Origin: Nocardiopsis alborubida | Lineage (GTDB): Bacteria; Actinomycetota; Actinomycetes; Streptosporangiales; Streptosporangiaceae | NCBI RefSeq assembly: GCF_012396365.1 | Contig: NZ_JAAXPG010000024.1 | Coordinates: forward strand, 53,934 to 117,933 | Direction of reading: 5' to 3' | DNA: 64,000 nucleotides | In this document: positions 1 to 7,970 of the stretch, piece after piece | Layout: the number at the start of each line of letters is the position of its first letter | Position numbering within the stretch: position 1 is the first letter of the stretch | Made by a program: the position numbers and the translations under genes | Notes under the pieces: model-generated | The model's database searches: none | What the model saw: only the letters and a program-made list of their open reading frames with translations | What the model was told of the DNA's origin: nothing

Positions 1-1
1 G

Positions 2-361
2 CCCTGGAACTCCCTCTACGGCGGACCGCTGCGGCTCGCCGAGGGCGCGCGGCGCCTGGACCTGGCGCCGGTGTGGGGGGCGTGGGTCGGACTGGAGGAG
101 ACGCTGTCCCTGGTGGAGGAGGTGGGGGTGGAGACGATCCGCGAGCACGACGCCGCCCTGGGCGACCGTTTCCGCGAGGCCATGGACATGGAGCCCGCCG
201 GGTCGGCGATCGTGTCGGTCCCCGTGCCCGAGGGCGCCGTGGAGCGCGTGGCCGAGGCGGGGATCGCCACCGCGGCCCGCAACGGGCGGCTGCGCGCGGC
301 CTTCCACCTGTACAACGACGAGTCCGACGTGGACCGGCTGGTCAAGGCGCTCAAGGGCTGA
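2..361 (+). CDS. Class V aminotransferase-fold enzyme, C-terminal part (5' end outside window)
   Basis: The frame is open from base 2 to the TGA at 359-361, giving the last 119 residues of a gene that begins left of the window. The sequence resembles the C-terminal small domain of fold-type I class V PLP enzymes (the cysteine desulfurase and kynureninase superfamily). Visible are an early PWNSLYGG segment, a helix LEETLSLVEEVG, and the usual ending RAAFHLYNDESDVDRL, which in this family contributes to substrate carboxylate binding. The PLP lysine lies upstream and cannot be seen, so the substrate cannot be named. The gene converges on the acetyltransferase at 432-1697, with a strong hairpin between them. 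Confidence 0.75.
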   Translation, partial: PWNSLYGGPLRLAEGARRLDLAPVWGAWVGLEETLSLVEEVGVETIREHDAALGDRFREAMDMEPAGSAIVSVPVPEGAVERVAEAGIATAARNGRLRAAFHLYNDESDVDRLVKALKG

Positions 362-384
362 GGTGCTGAAGGGCTGAGGACGCG

Positions 385-416
385 GGTCCGGCCCCGCCGG
401 TGGGCGGGGCCGGACC
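385..416. terminator. Bidirectional hairpin terminator between convergent genes
   Basis: A perfect 14-bp stem (GGTCCGGCCCCGCC paired with its complement) closes a GGTG loop. It lies 23 bases after the stop at 361 and 15 bases from the end of the convergent gene at 432. It lacks a T-run, as is common for actinobacterial terminators. Confidence 0.7.
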
Positions 417-431
417 GCCGCACCCTCGTGG

Positions 432-1697
432 TCAGAAGATCAGACCGCAGAAGGGCGCCTGGGAGCGGCGCAGGGCCGCGTCCAGGCGCTCCACCGCACC
501 CGGGGTGTGCTCGGTGATCAGGCCCGCGCGCAGGTAGCCGTCCAGGGTGGTCTGGCCCAGGTGGGCGGCGCCCAGGTGCGACACGTCCAGACTGACGTCG
601 GGGGCGGCGCCGGTGGCCTCCACGCGGGCGCCGCCGGTGTCGGCCTTGACGTGCCAGCGCCCGGCGTTCCAGGGGGCGAACCGGTCGGCGACCTCCAGGA
701 CCGCCTCGACGGGCACGGTGTAGGAGCGCTCGGCCAGGGCCCCGGGCACGTCCACCAGCCGCACCCACAGGGAGGTGTAGAGCGTGGGCGCCGCCCGGTC
801 GCTGTCCACGAGCAGGTGGCGCAGCGGGTCGTCCACGGCCAGGAAGTCGAAGGCGATCTCGGTGACCAGGTCGCGGTTGAACAGGTGCTCGTACAGGGCG
901 GTCCAGGCGGCCGGGGTCGTGGCGGTGATCTCATTGACGTACACCTCGCCGCGCGAGCCGTCGCGCTCCCACCTGTTGCGGGTGCGGTAGAGCGCGTAGC
1001 CCAGCGGTCCGTCGGAGCCGCTGACCACCACGGCCCGCAGCGGACCGCGGCCCTCGCGGAACTGGGCCTGGTCGCGCACGACCCGGTCCCACCAGTGGGC
1101 GGCGCGCTGGAACTGGCCGACCTGGACGGCGGCGACCTCGCGGTGGACCCGCTCCAGGTCCGGGCGCACCTGCTCGGGGTCGGCCAGGCGGACCCGCAGG
1201 CCGGGGTCGCGGGGCGCGTCGGCGCGCAGGCGGGCGTGGGGCTGGCGGACGGCGGTCTCCATCTCGGTGACCGCCGGGCCGTAGCCGAACCGGCCGTAGA
1301 TGGCGCCCTCGGAGGCCCACAGGGCGGCGTAGCGCTCCCCGCGCGCGTGGATGTCGGCGAGCTGGCGGCGCATGAGCGCGCTGAGCACGCCGCGGCGGCG
1401 GTACGTGGGCCACACGCCCACACCGGTCACTCCGGCCACCGGGCGCGGACCGCCGGGCAGGGCCATCTCGAAGGCGAAGTCGTTGACCGCGCCCACGATC
1501 TCGTCCCCGTCCACCGCGACCAGGACGCGGTCGTAGCCCTCGGCGTCCAGGAGGGGGCGCAGGAAGGGCTCGCGGTCCTCGGGCGGGTCCGAGGACAGCA
1601 GCGCCTCACCGACGACGCGCATCACCTCGGAGTACTCGTCGCGGTCGGTTCCCCGTACGGTCCATTCGGTCGGGGTGACGTCCCCTCCGGCACTCAC
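432..1697 (-). CDS. Eis-family GNAT N-acetyltransferase (paralogue 1)
   Basis: 421 residues, matching the usual 400-420 of Eis-type proteins (N-terminal GNAT, central GNAT-like and C-terminal SCP2-like domains). The acetyl-CoA binding loop is VGVWPTYRRRGVLSALM (about residues 93-109). The EGAIYGRFGYG stretch carries Tyr134, the counterpart of the general acid Tyr in mycobacterial Eis. The chain ends FCGLIF, and in Eis the terminal Phe carboxylate serves as base. Eis enzymes acetylate amines such as aminoglycosides, but the substrate here is unknown. I chose the GTG at 1697 because GGAGG lies 9 bases upstream; the longer open frame has no better start. A close paralogue lies at 2680-3948 on the same strand. 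Confidence 0.87.
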   Translation of the reverse strand: MSAGGDVTPTEWTVRGTDRDEYSEVMRVVGEALLSSDPPEDREPFLRPLLDAEGYDRVLVAVDGDEIVGAVNDFAFEMALPGGPRPVAGVTGVGVWPTYRRRGVLSALMRRQLADIHARGERYAALWASEGAIYGRFGYGPAVTEMETAVRQPHARLRADAPRDPGLRVRLADPEQVRPDLERVHREVAAVQVGQFQRAAHWWDRVVRDQAQFREGRGPLRAVVVSGSDGPLGYALYRTRNRWERDGSRGEVYVNEITATTPAAWTALYEHLFNRDLVTEIAFDFLAVDDPLRHLLVDSDRAAPTLYTSLWVRLVDVPGALAERSYTVPVEAVLEVADRFAPWNAGRWHVKADTGGARVEATGAAPDVSLDVSHLGAAHLGQTTLDGYLRAGLITEHTPGAVERLDAALRRSQAPFCGLIF

Positions 1698-2044
1698 GTG
1701 TGCGGTCCTCCACTCTTCGAACCGGGGGTCGGCGCACTCGCGGCGAGGGCGGGACTGGCCCGGGTTCCACTTCATGTTCAGGGCGATACTGGCACGTTCC
1801 GGACGCAGGGCCCAGGACCAGGCCCAGGTAGCGCGCCCGTGTGTCCCTGCGCGGGACGCAGGGCGCACGAGCACGGAGGGCCAGAGCCACAACGTACGGA
1901 CTCCACCGGCAGGCGTGCCACTCCTTTTCCCGGCGCGGGGCGGGTCCGGCGCCGTCCGTGCGGCAGCGGGGCGTTCCGTGCGGGTGCCCGACGCCTCCGG
2001 GGCGCGCGCTGGTGGCCGACCGCGTCCGGGACTACCGTGCTGCC
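1698..2044. other. Divergent intergenic region, 347 bp
   Basis: It separates the divergent acetyltransferase genes at 432-1697 and 2045-2506. I see only the Shine-Dalgarno sequence of the left gene and a TACCGT -10-like box for the right gene. No convincing gene or palindrome is present. Confidence 0.5.
2033..2038 (+). promoter_or_regulatory. -10 box of a leaderless promoter
   Basis: TACCGT ends six bases before the ATG at 2045 and no Shine-Dalgarno sequence precedes that ATG. This is the usual geometry of leaderless actinobacterial mRNA, and the same arrangement recurs elsewhere in the window. Confidence 0.45.
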
Positions 2045-2506
2045 ATGATCGTGCGCTCTGCTCTCCCCGGGGACGGCCCGGGCATCGCCGCCCTGATCGG
2101 TCGCGCCTCACCGCACCTGGACAAGAAGGGCTACCCGGCCTCGCTGCTGCCCGAGGACATGGTGGTGCTCGTCGCGGAGGCGGACGGCGCGGTGGCGGGG
2201 TGGGTGGAGGGCGTGCTGGACGGCGTCTACGAGGGGGCGGGGAGCCCGGTGCCGCCGCCGCACGGGTACGTGCTGGCGGTGGTGGTGGACCCGGGGTGGA
2301 GACGGCGCGGGGTCGGCAGGGGCCTGCTGGAGGGGTTCGTGGCCCGGGCCCGCGAAGCCGGGGTCGAGTGGGTGTTCCTGCTGCCCGAGGAGGGCGAGGG
2401 CGCCCGGGGCAGGGTGGAGTTCTTCCTCCGGTGCGGGTTCACCCCCGTGGACGACCCCGGCAGCGAGCGGCTCGCCATGGGGCGGTGGACCCGCGGCGCC
2501 GGGTAG
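2045..2506 (+). CDS. Small GNAT family N-acetyltransferase
   Basis: 153 residues covering a single GNAT domain. Strands beta1-beta3 include MVVLVAEADGAVAGWVEG. Motif A is VLAVVVDPGWRRRGVGRGLL, with the R/Q-x-x-G-x-G/A acetyl-CoA loop as RRRGVG at about residues 83-88. The end carries the typical FFLRCGFTPVD motif. The substrate is unknown. The gene sits between two larger Eis-type acetyltransferases on the other strand but is not closely similar to them. The ATG at 2045 has no ribosome-binding site and is probably leaderless. Confidence 0.83.
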   Translation: MIVRSALPGDGPGIAALIGRASPHLDKKGYPASLLPEDMVVLVAEADGAVAGWVEGVLDGVYEGAGSPVPPPHGYVLAVVVDPGWRRRGVGRGLLEGFVARAREAGVEWVFLLPEEGEGARGRVEFFLRCGFTPVDDPGSERLAMGRWTRGAG

Positions 2507-2587
2507 TCCGCGGCGGAGACGGCAAGTGCACCGCCGCTGGCTGCCGGGCCCGGACCGGCCGGAACCGTCACCGGTGTGGCGCAGGGT

Positions 2588-2663
2588 TCTGACCTGCGGT
2601 GATCTTGTACTTATAGCGAGGTTGGGCGGTCGAGACTCGCTCTAGGTACAAGATCACGGCGGA
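2588..2663. repeat. 76-bp palindromic element, copy 1
   Basis: A long imperfect hairpin: the outer arms GTGATCTTGTAC and GTACAAGATCAC pair perfectly, an inner stem AGCGAG/CTCGCT follows after a short mismatch, and the loop is 15 bases. A second copy at 15401-15476 aligns without gaps and about 66 of 76 bases agree by eye. It lies between the convergent genes ending at 2506 and 2680. Function is unknown; a bidirectional terminator, an RNA element or a small non-autonomous mobile element would all fit. Confidence 0.8.
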
Positions 2664-2679
2664 CGGGGGAGCCGGGTCC

Positions 2680-3948
2680 TCAGAAGTCGGTGCCGCAGAA
2701 GGGCGCGCGCGGCGCGTGCAGGGCGGTGTCCAGCCGGGCGGCCGCGCCGGGGGTGTGCTCGGTGAGCAGACCCGCCTCCGTGAAGGCGGTCAGCGTGCGT
2801 CCGCCCAGGTAGGCCGCGCCCAGGTGGGAGGCGTCCAGGCCGAGGTCGGGGGCGGCGTCGGTCGGGCTCACGCGGGCGCCGCCGGTGTCCGCCTCCAGGC
2901 GCCAGCGCCCGGCGTTCCAGGGGGCGTACCGGTCGGCGACCTCCAGCACCGTGTCCACCGGGGCGGCGTAGGGGCGGTCGGACAGGGCGCCGGGCAGGTC
3001 CACCAGGCGCACCCACAGGGCTTCGAAGTCCCGTCGGACCAGGCGCCGGGGGTCGGCCAGCAGGACGGTGAGGGGGTCGTCCTCGGGCAGTTTCTCGAAG
3101 ACCGCCTCGCTGGTCAGGTCGCGGTCCAGGAGGTGTTCGTAGAGGGCGACCCGGGCGGCGGTGGAGACGGAGGCCAGCTCGCGCACCACCACCCGTCCCG
3201 AGGGAAGCCCGTCCTCCCAGCGGTTGACGACGCGGTAGAGCGCGTAGCCGCGGGGCCCGTCGGGGCCGCGCACCAGCGCCGCGCGCAGCCGCCCGGACCC
3301 GTCGGCCTCCTTGTCCTTGAGCACCAGGCTCCACCAGTGGGCGCCGCGGGCGATCTGGCCCGCGCGCTGGGGCAGCGCCTCGCGGTACACCCGCTCCAGC
3401 TCCTGGCGGACCTCGGCGGGTTCGGCCAGTTCGAGGGTGAGGGAGGGGTCGCGGGGAGCGTCGGGGCGCAGACGGGCGTGGGCGCGCTGGAGGGTCGCGT
3501 TGGTCTCGCGGAAGGCCATGCCGTAGCCGAAGCGGGCGTAGATGCCGCCCTCGGAGGCCCACAGCACGGCGAGGTTCTCGCCCCGGCCTCGGACGTCGGC
3601 GAGCTGGCGGCGCATGAGCGCGCTGAGCACGCCGCGGCGGCGGTGGGTGGGCCACACGCCCACGCCGGTCACGCCCGCGACGCGGCGGGGACCGCCGGGC
3701 GCGGTCATCTCGAAGCCGTGGGACAGGGCGGTGCCGATGACTCGGTCGCCGTCCAGGGCGAGCAGGGTGCGGTCGTGCTCGGTGATGGGGTGGTCGCGTT
3801 CGTCGTCCAGGGCCTCCCGGACGGAGAGGTTGAGGGCCTCGCAGAAGACCCTGACGGCCTCGGGGTGGTCCTTCTCCGTACCCTCGCGCACGGTCCACAC
3901 GGGAGCGTCGTCGCGGCGGGAGGGGTCATGCTGTGGCGCGCCTGTCAT
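2680..3948 (-). CDS. Eis-family GNAT N-acetyltransferase (paralogue 2)
   Basis: 422 residues, co-linear with the protein at 432-1697. It has the same acetyl-CoA loop VGVWPTHRRRGVLSALM, the EGGIYARFGYG segment with Tyr137 as putative general acid, the mid-domain WNAGRW motif and the ending FCGTDF with a C-terminal Phe. The two paralogues are similar throughout, pointing to an old local duplication. The ATG at 3948 was chosen because the similarity with paralogue 1 begins shortly after it and a weak purine-rich GAGAGGG precedes it. The stop lies 16 bases from the palindromic element at 2588-2663. The native substrate is not known. Confidence 0.86.
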   Translation of the reverse strand: MTGAPQHDPSRRDDAPVWTVREGTEKDHPEAVRVFCEALNLSVREALDDERDHPITEHDRTLLALDGDRVIGTALSHGFEMTAPGGPRRVAGVTGVGVWPTHRRRGVLSALMRRQLADVRGRGENLAVLWASEGGIYARFGYGMAFRETNATLQRAHARLRPDAPRDPSLTLELAEPAEVRQELERVYREALPQRAGQIARGAHWWSLVLKDKEADGSGRLRAALVRGPDGPRGYALYRVVNRWEDGLPSGRVVVRELASVSTAARVALYEHLLDRDLTSEAVFEKLPEDDPLTVLLADPRRLVRRDFEALWVRLVDLPGALSDRPYAAPVDTVLEVADRYAPWNAGRWRLEADTGGARVSPTDAAPDLGLDASHLGAAYLGGRTLTAFTEAGLLTEHTPGAAARLDTALHAPRAPFCGTDF

Positions 3949-4083
3949 GGCTCCGACCCTCTCAGCCGCCCCGGGGCGCACGCCAGTGGATTTTCCGGCG
4001 CGCCGCCCGCCTTCCGCGCGTCCGCGGCGCGGACCGGGCCGCCGGGACGAGTAACACGCGGTGCGACGGGGCACCTCTCCCCT

Positions 4084-5175
4084 GTGACACGTACGATCTC
4101 CTCTTCTTCCCGGGCCCGATCCGACCAGCCGGGCGACCGGCGCGGACTCGTCCTGGGGGTGGACGCCGGGGGCACCGCCACCCGGGCGCTGGTGGCCACC
4201 CTCTCCGGAGAGCGCCTGGGCGAGGCCTGGGCCGGGGGCGCCAACCCCAACTCCCACGGCGCGGACCGGGCCGCCGAGCGGCTGGCCGAGGCGGTGGCGG
4301 GGGCCCTCGACGCGGCCGGGCCGCGGGCGCGCGGGGCCGTGGCCTTCGGCGTGGTCGGTCTGGCGGGGGTGTCCGCGCTGCGCGACGACGACGTGCGCGC
4401 GTGCCTGGAGCGGGCCCTGGCCGGGGTTGGACTGGCGCCGGAGAGCACGGTGTTCACCGGTGACGACGAGGTGGCCTTCGCCTCGGGCACCCCGGGGCCC
4501 GACGGCACGGTGCTGATCGCGGGGACCGGGGCGATCGCCACCCGGATCGAGGAGCGCAGGCGGACCCGTTCGGCGGACGGCATGGGGTGGTTGATCGGCG
4601 ATGAGGGGTCGGGTTTTTGGATCGGGCACCAGGCGGCCCGGGAGACGGCGCGGCAGCTGTCCCGGGGCGGGGACCTGAGCCCGCTGGCGCGCGCGGTGGC
4701 CAAGCAGGTCATCCCGGGCCAGCGCCCCTCGGAGGGGGAGGACCACCTGTCCGAGGAGCACGCCCGCAACTTCGCCCGGACCCTGACCGCCGCCGCCCCG
4801 GTCACGCTGGCCGCGCTGGCTCCCCTGGTCAGCGAGGCCCACGCGCAGGGCGATCCGGCGGCCGAGGTGATCGTGGAGGCCGCCGCGGGTCATCTGGCGC
4901 ACTCGGTGCACCAGGTGCGCTCGCCCGGGGAGAGCCTGCCGGTGGTGCTGGCGGGCGGGGTGCTCTCGCGGTCCGAACCCGTGCGCTCGGCGCTCACCCG
5001 CAAGCTGGCGCTGTGCGCGTCCGGGGCCGAGGTCGCCGCGGCCGGGTGCACGGCGGGCGCGGCGGCCTGGCTGGCGGCCCTGCGGGCGGGGGCGCCGGAG
5101 GACGACCAGCGGCTGCACGCGGTGTTCACCCTGGCCGACCGCGCTCCGGGGAAGGACCGCTCCGACGCCGCCTGA
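4084..5175 (+). CDS. BadF/BadG/BcrA/BcrD-type ATPase, N-acetylglucosamine kinase-like
   Basis: 363 residues with the ASKHA sugar-kinase fold. The phosphate-1 loop is VLGVDAGGTATRALV (residues 21-35). An ANPNSHG segment follows, the catalytic-region motif is FTGDDEVAFAS, phosphate-2 is VLIAGTGAIATR, then GMGWLIGDEGSGFWIG and adenosine motif VVLAGGVLSRSEPV near the C terminus. Relatives phosphorylate N-acetylglucosamine or other amino sugars in the cytoplasm. The GTG at 4084 was taken because it is the first start before the phosphate-1 loop; no good ribosome-binding site is visible. It is divergent from paralogue 2 with about 135 bp between. A role in cell-wall amino-sugar salvage is an inference. 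Confidence 0.8.
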   Translation: MTRTISSSSRARSDQPGDRRGLVLGVDAGGTATRALVATLSGERLGEAWAGGANPNSHGADRAAERLAEAVAGALDAAGPRARGAVAFGVVGLAGVSALRDDDVRACLERALAGVGLAPESTVFTGDDEVAFASGTPGPDGTVLIAGTGAIATRIEERRRTRSADGMGWLIGDEGSGFWIGHQAARETARQLSRGGDLSPLARAVAKQVIPGQRPSEGEDHLSEEHARNFARTLTAAAPVTLAALAPLVSEAHAQGDPAAEVIVEAAAGHLAHSVHQVRSPGESLPVVLAGGVLSRSEPVRSALTRKLALCASGAEVAAAGCTAGAAAWLAALRAGAPEDDQRLHAVFTLADRAPGKDRSDAA

Positions 5176-5309
5176 GGGCGGTGACCAGTCCCGCCGGGGG
5201 ACGCGGACTGCCGCAGCCGCCCGGCGGCCGGGCCGCGCGGACCGGTTCCGTCCCGGGTACCACCGGACTCAGGTTTTGCCCTGGTGCGTCACTGTGCCCT
5301 ACGGTATGT

Positions 5310-5328
5310 CTTACTTAGGTTTACCTAA
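5310..5328 (+). promoter_or_regulatory. Candidate IdeR/DmdR iron box
   Basis: A near-perfect inverted repeat TTAGGT-TT-ACCTAA lies at 5315-5328. Placed against the 19-bp IdeR/DtxR consensus, 5310-5328 agrees at 13 positions by hand count. It lies about 25 bases upstream of the GTG of a siderophore-interacting protein, the place where iron-loaded IdeR-type repressors act. Confidence 0.6.
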
Positions 5329-5353
5329 CTCACCCCGGAAGAAAGAGGGCGCC

Positions 5354-6205
5354 GTGGCACAGCGGCAGGGACGGGCCAGGACCGTCCACACCGGAAGGGT
5401 CGAGGCGGTCGAGCAGATCACCCCGCACATGGTCAGGGTCGTCCTGGGCGGGGAGGGCCTGGACGCGTTCTCCACCGACGGGCACACCGACAGCTACGTC
5501 AAGCTGCTCTTCCCGCCGCCCGCGCACGGCGACCCCGAGCCCTTCGACCTGGAGCGCGTGCGCGCCGAACGCCCCCGCGAGGAGTGGCCGGTCACCCGCA
5601 CCTACACCGTGCGCGACTGGGACGCCGACACCCGGCGGCTCACCCTCGACTTCGTCCACCACGGCGGCACCGGTTTGGCCGGGGTGTGGGCGGCGAGCGC
5701 CGAACCGGGCGACCGGCTGCGTCTGATGGGCCCCGGCGGCGCCTACTCCCCCGACCCCGGGGCCGACTGGCACCTGCTGGCCGGGGACGAGAGCGCCCTG
5801 CCCGCCATCGCCACCGCCGTGGAGGCGCTGGCCCCCGACGCCACCGCCCACGTGTTCGTCGAGGTCGGCGGCCCCCAGGACGAGCTGAAGCTGGAGGGCG
5901 GCCCGGACGTCCACGTGCGCTGGCTGCACCGGGGGGACCAGGCCGTGGGCTCGGTCCTGGTTCCCGCCGTGCGCGCCCTCGACTTCCCCGAGGGCCGCGT
6001 CCACGCGTTCGTGCACGGCGAGGCCGCCTTCGTCCGCGACCTGCGCCGCCTGCTGCGTATCGAGCACGGCCTGCCCAAGGAGCAGCTGTCGGTGTCGGGC
6101 TACTGGCGCCTGGGCCGCGACGAGGACGGCTGGCAGTCGAGCAAGGCCGAATGGAACCGCGGTGTGGAGGCCGAGGAGGAGGCCGCCCTGGCGGGGAGGT
6201 CCTGA
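5354..6205 (+). CDS. Siderophore-interacting protein (FAD-dependent ferric-siderophore reductase)
   Basis: 283 residues of the ViuB/SIP family. The N-terminal FAD-binding beta-barrel contains RTYTVRDWD, with the flavin-binding R-x-Y-T-x-R signature, and DFVHHGGTGLAGVWAASAEPGD, typical of the family. A C-terminal NAD(P)H-binding-like domain includes LLAGDESALPAIA, and VSGYWRLGRDEDGW near the end is also characteristic. These cytoplasmic enzymes reduce Fe(III) siderophores to release iron. The GTG at 5354 with AGAGGG upstream was chosen; an ATG at 5306 would place the iron box inside the coding region. No siderophore transporter is adjacent. Confidence 0.9.
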   Translation: MAQRQGRARTVHTGRVEAVEQITPHMVRVVLGGEGLDAFSTDGHTDSYVKLLFPPPAHGDPEPFDLERVRAERPREEWPVTRTYTVRDWDADTRRLTLDFVHHGGTGLAGVWAASAEPGDRLRLMGPGGAYSPDPGADWHLLAGDESALPAIATAVEALAPDATAHVFVEVGGPQDELKLEGGPDVHVRWLHRGDQAVGSVLVPAVRALDFPEGRVHAFVHGEAAFVRDLRRLLRIEHGLPKEQLSVSGYWRLGRDEDGWQSSKAEWNRGVEAEEEAALAGRS

Positions 6206-6314
6206 CCCCCGCCGGGCGCGACCGCGCTCCGGGGCGGCCCCGCCCGGAGGGGTCGGGGCCGCGGACACCTGACGGAGTCCGGCCTCCCCCGCCGGGCGCG
6301 CCGGTTCCGCCGCC

Positions 6315-7673
6315 TCACATCCTGAGGTTCTCCAGGGCGATGAGGTAGGCCTCGTTGTACGTGGGGAACTGCGGGATCGAGTCGAGCAGCGCCGCGACCG
6401 GCAGGCCGGTGCGGATCGCCAGCGCCGCGGTGTGGATCCACTCCGAGGCCATCGGGGAGAACGCCCACGCGCCCACCAGCACCCCGCGGCGGCGGTCGGC
6501 GACCAGGCCCAGGGTGCCGCGCGGGTCGGTGTCGTAGGTCCAGGGCCGGGCCAGGGTCTGGGGCAGGTCGGCCTCGGCGGTGGCCGTGTCGATCCCCTGT
6601 TCCCGCGCCTGGGCCTCGGTCAGCCCCACCCCGGCGATCTCGGGGTAGGAGAAGATCACGCGCGGCACGCCGGTGTAGTCGGCGGCCCGGTCCCCGCCCA
6701 GGATGTTGTCGGCGACCACGCGCCCCTGGTACTTGGCCACGTGCGTGAACAGGGCCCGGCCGGTGGCGTCGCCGACCCCCCACAGCCCGGGCGCCGCGCG
6801 GCAGCGCTCGTCCACGCGCAGGCTGGCGCGGTCCAGCTCCACCCCGACATCCTCCAGCCCCAGGCCGCCGCCTCGGGGGCGGCGGCCGGTGGCGAGCACG
6901 ATCACGTCCGCCCCCACGTGCTCGCCGTCGTCCAGGGTGGCGCGGATCCCGTCCCCGTCCCGGGCCACCGCGGAGACCTGGGTGTTCAGGCGCACGGTGA
7001 CGCCGTCGCGGTCGAACTGGTCGCTGATCAGCTCGCACAGCCGGGGTTCCTCGCGGTCCACCAGGCGCGGGCCGCGCTGGACCAGGGTGACCCGGGTGCC
7101 CATCCTGGCCAGGAACTGGCCCAGCTCCACCCCCACGGCGCTGCCGCCGACCACGACGGCCCGGCCGGGGACGTCGGTGAGGGTGGTGGCCTCCCGGTTG
7201 GTCCACACCACGGAGGGGTCCAGGTCGTCCAGGCCCTCGATCGGCGGGCGCACCGCCTCCGAACCGGTGGCCACGACGACGTGGTCGGCGGTGAGCTCGG
7301 TGTCGCCCACCGCCACCCGCCAGGGGTCGCGGCCGGTGACGCGCCCCTCGCCGCGCAGGACCAGGGCGCCCTGGTCCCGGTACCCCTGGACCTGCGCGGA
7401 GTCGTCGAGGTGGCGGATCATCTGGTCCCGGTAGTCGCGCAGTTCGGGCCAGCGCAGGTCCGGGCGGGAGACCCCGGCGGCGCCGTCGGCCTCCTGGCGC
7501 ACCTCCGGCGGGCGCAGCAGCACCTTGGTGGGGATGCAGGCCCAGTAGCCGCACTCGCCGCCGATGAGTTCGCGCTCGACCACCGCCACGCGCTTCCCCG
7601 CGGCGAGCAGCCGGCTCGCGACGGTCTCGCCGCCCGGCCCCATTCCGATGACGATCGCGTCCATGTGCTGCAT
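6315..7673 (-). CDS. FAD/NAD-dependent pyridine nucleotide-disulfide oxidoreductase
   Basis: 452 residues with the lipoamide dehydrogenase/mercuric reductase fold. An N-terminal FAD dinucleotide motif (VIGMGPGGETVASRL) is followed by the redox-active disulfide GGECGYWACIPTK, in which the C-x4-C pair is intact but the surrounding residues differ from classic GGTCLNVGCIPSK. The NAD-binding motif is VVVGGSAVGVELGQFLARMG, the second FAD motif is GLWGVGDATG, and a dimerisation domain ends the chain. The usual C-terminal His-Glu pair of lipoamide dehydrogenase is not evident, so the substrate is probably different. The ATG at 7673 is close after GAGGA; an ATG at 7664 is possible. It is divergent from the channel gene at 7971. 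Confidence 0.86.
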   Translation of the reverse strand: MQHMDAIVIGMGPGGETVASRLLAAGKRVAVVERELIGGECGYWACIPTKVLLRPPEVRQEADGAAGVSRPDLRWPELRDYRDQMIRHLDDSAQVQGYRDQGALVLRGEGRVTGRDPWRVAVGDTELTADHVVVATGSEAVRPPIEGLDDLDPSVVWTNREATTLTDVPGRAVVVGGSAVGVELGQFLARMGTRVTLVQRGPRLVDREEPRLCELISDQFDRDGVTVRLNTQVSAVARDGDGIRATLDDGEHVGADVIVLATGRRPRGGGLGLEDVGVELDRASLRVDERCRAAPGLWGVGDATGRALFTHVAKYQGRVVADNILGGDRAADYTGVPRVIFSYPEIAGVGLTEAQAREQGIDTATAEADLPQTLARPWTYDTDPRGTLGLVADRRRGVLVGAWAFSPMASEWIHTAALAIRTGLPVAALLDSIPQFPTYNEAYLIALENLRM

Positions 7674-7970
7674 GTGTCCTCGTTCCGCCCGGGTCCCGGT
7701 CACCCCCGATGGTGTCGCCTGTCCGTGTCCCAGGGGAAGCCCCGACACGCCGTCATCCGCCGGGTTCGCGCGGCCGGATCCGGGCCGGGGGACGGTGCCC
7801 TGGTCGCAGCCGCGCGCGCCACGGTTCGGGTCTCCTTCAGCAGCGGAACCCCCGTGCGGCGCGTCACAGCGCCCACGAGCGGCACACGCGCCCCGGACGT
7901 GGTGGAATGGCCGATCGGCATTCCGCCCTCCACCCCGTCCGAAAGGAACCGCCGTCCCCGGCGCACGCGC

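Noticed and set aside
507..2048. Long plus-strand open frame of over 500 codons opposite the Eis-type gene
   Set aside because: It is the mirror frame of a G/C-third-position gene, lacks family motifs and has poor amino-acid composition; the minus-strand protein has all acetyltransferase motifs.
2680..5118. 812-codon extension of the second Eis-type gene
   Set aside because: The upstream part is the shadow of the kinase-like gene at 4084-5175; similarity to the paralogue starts near the ATG at 3948.
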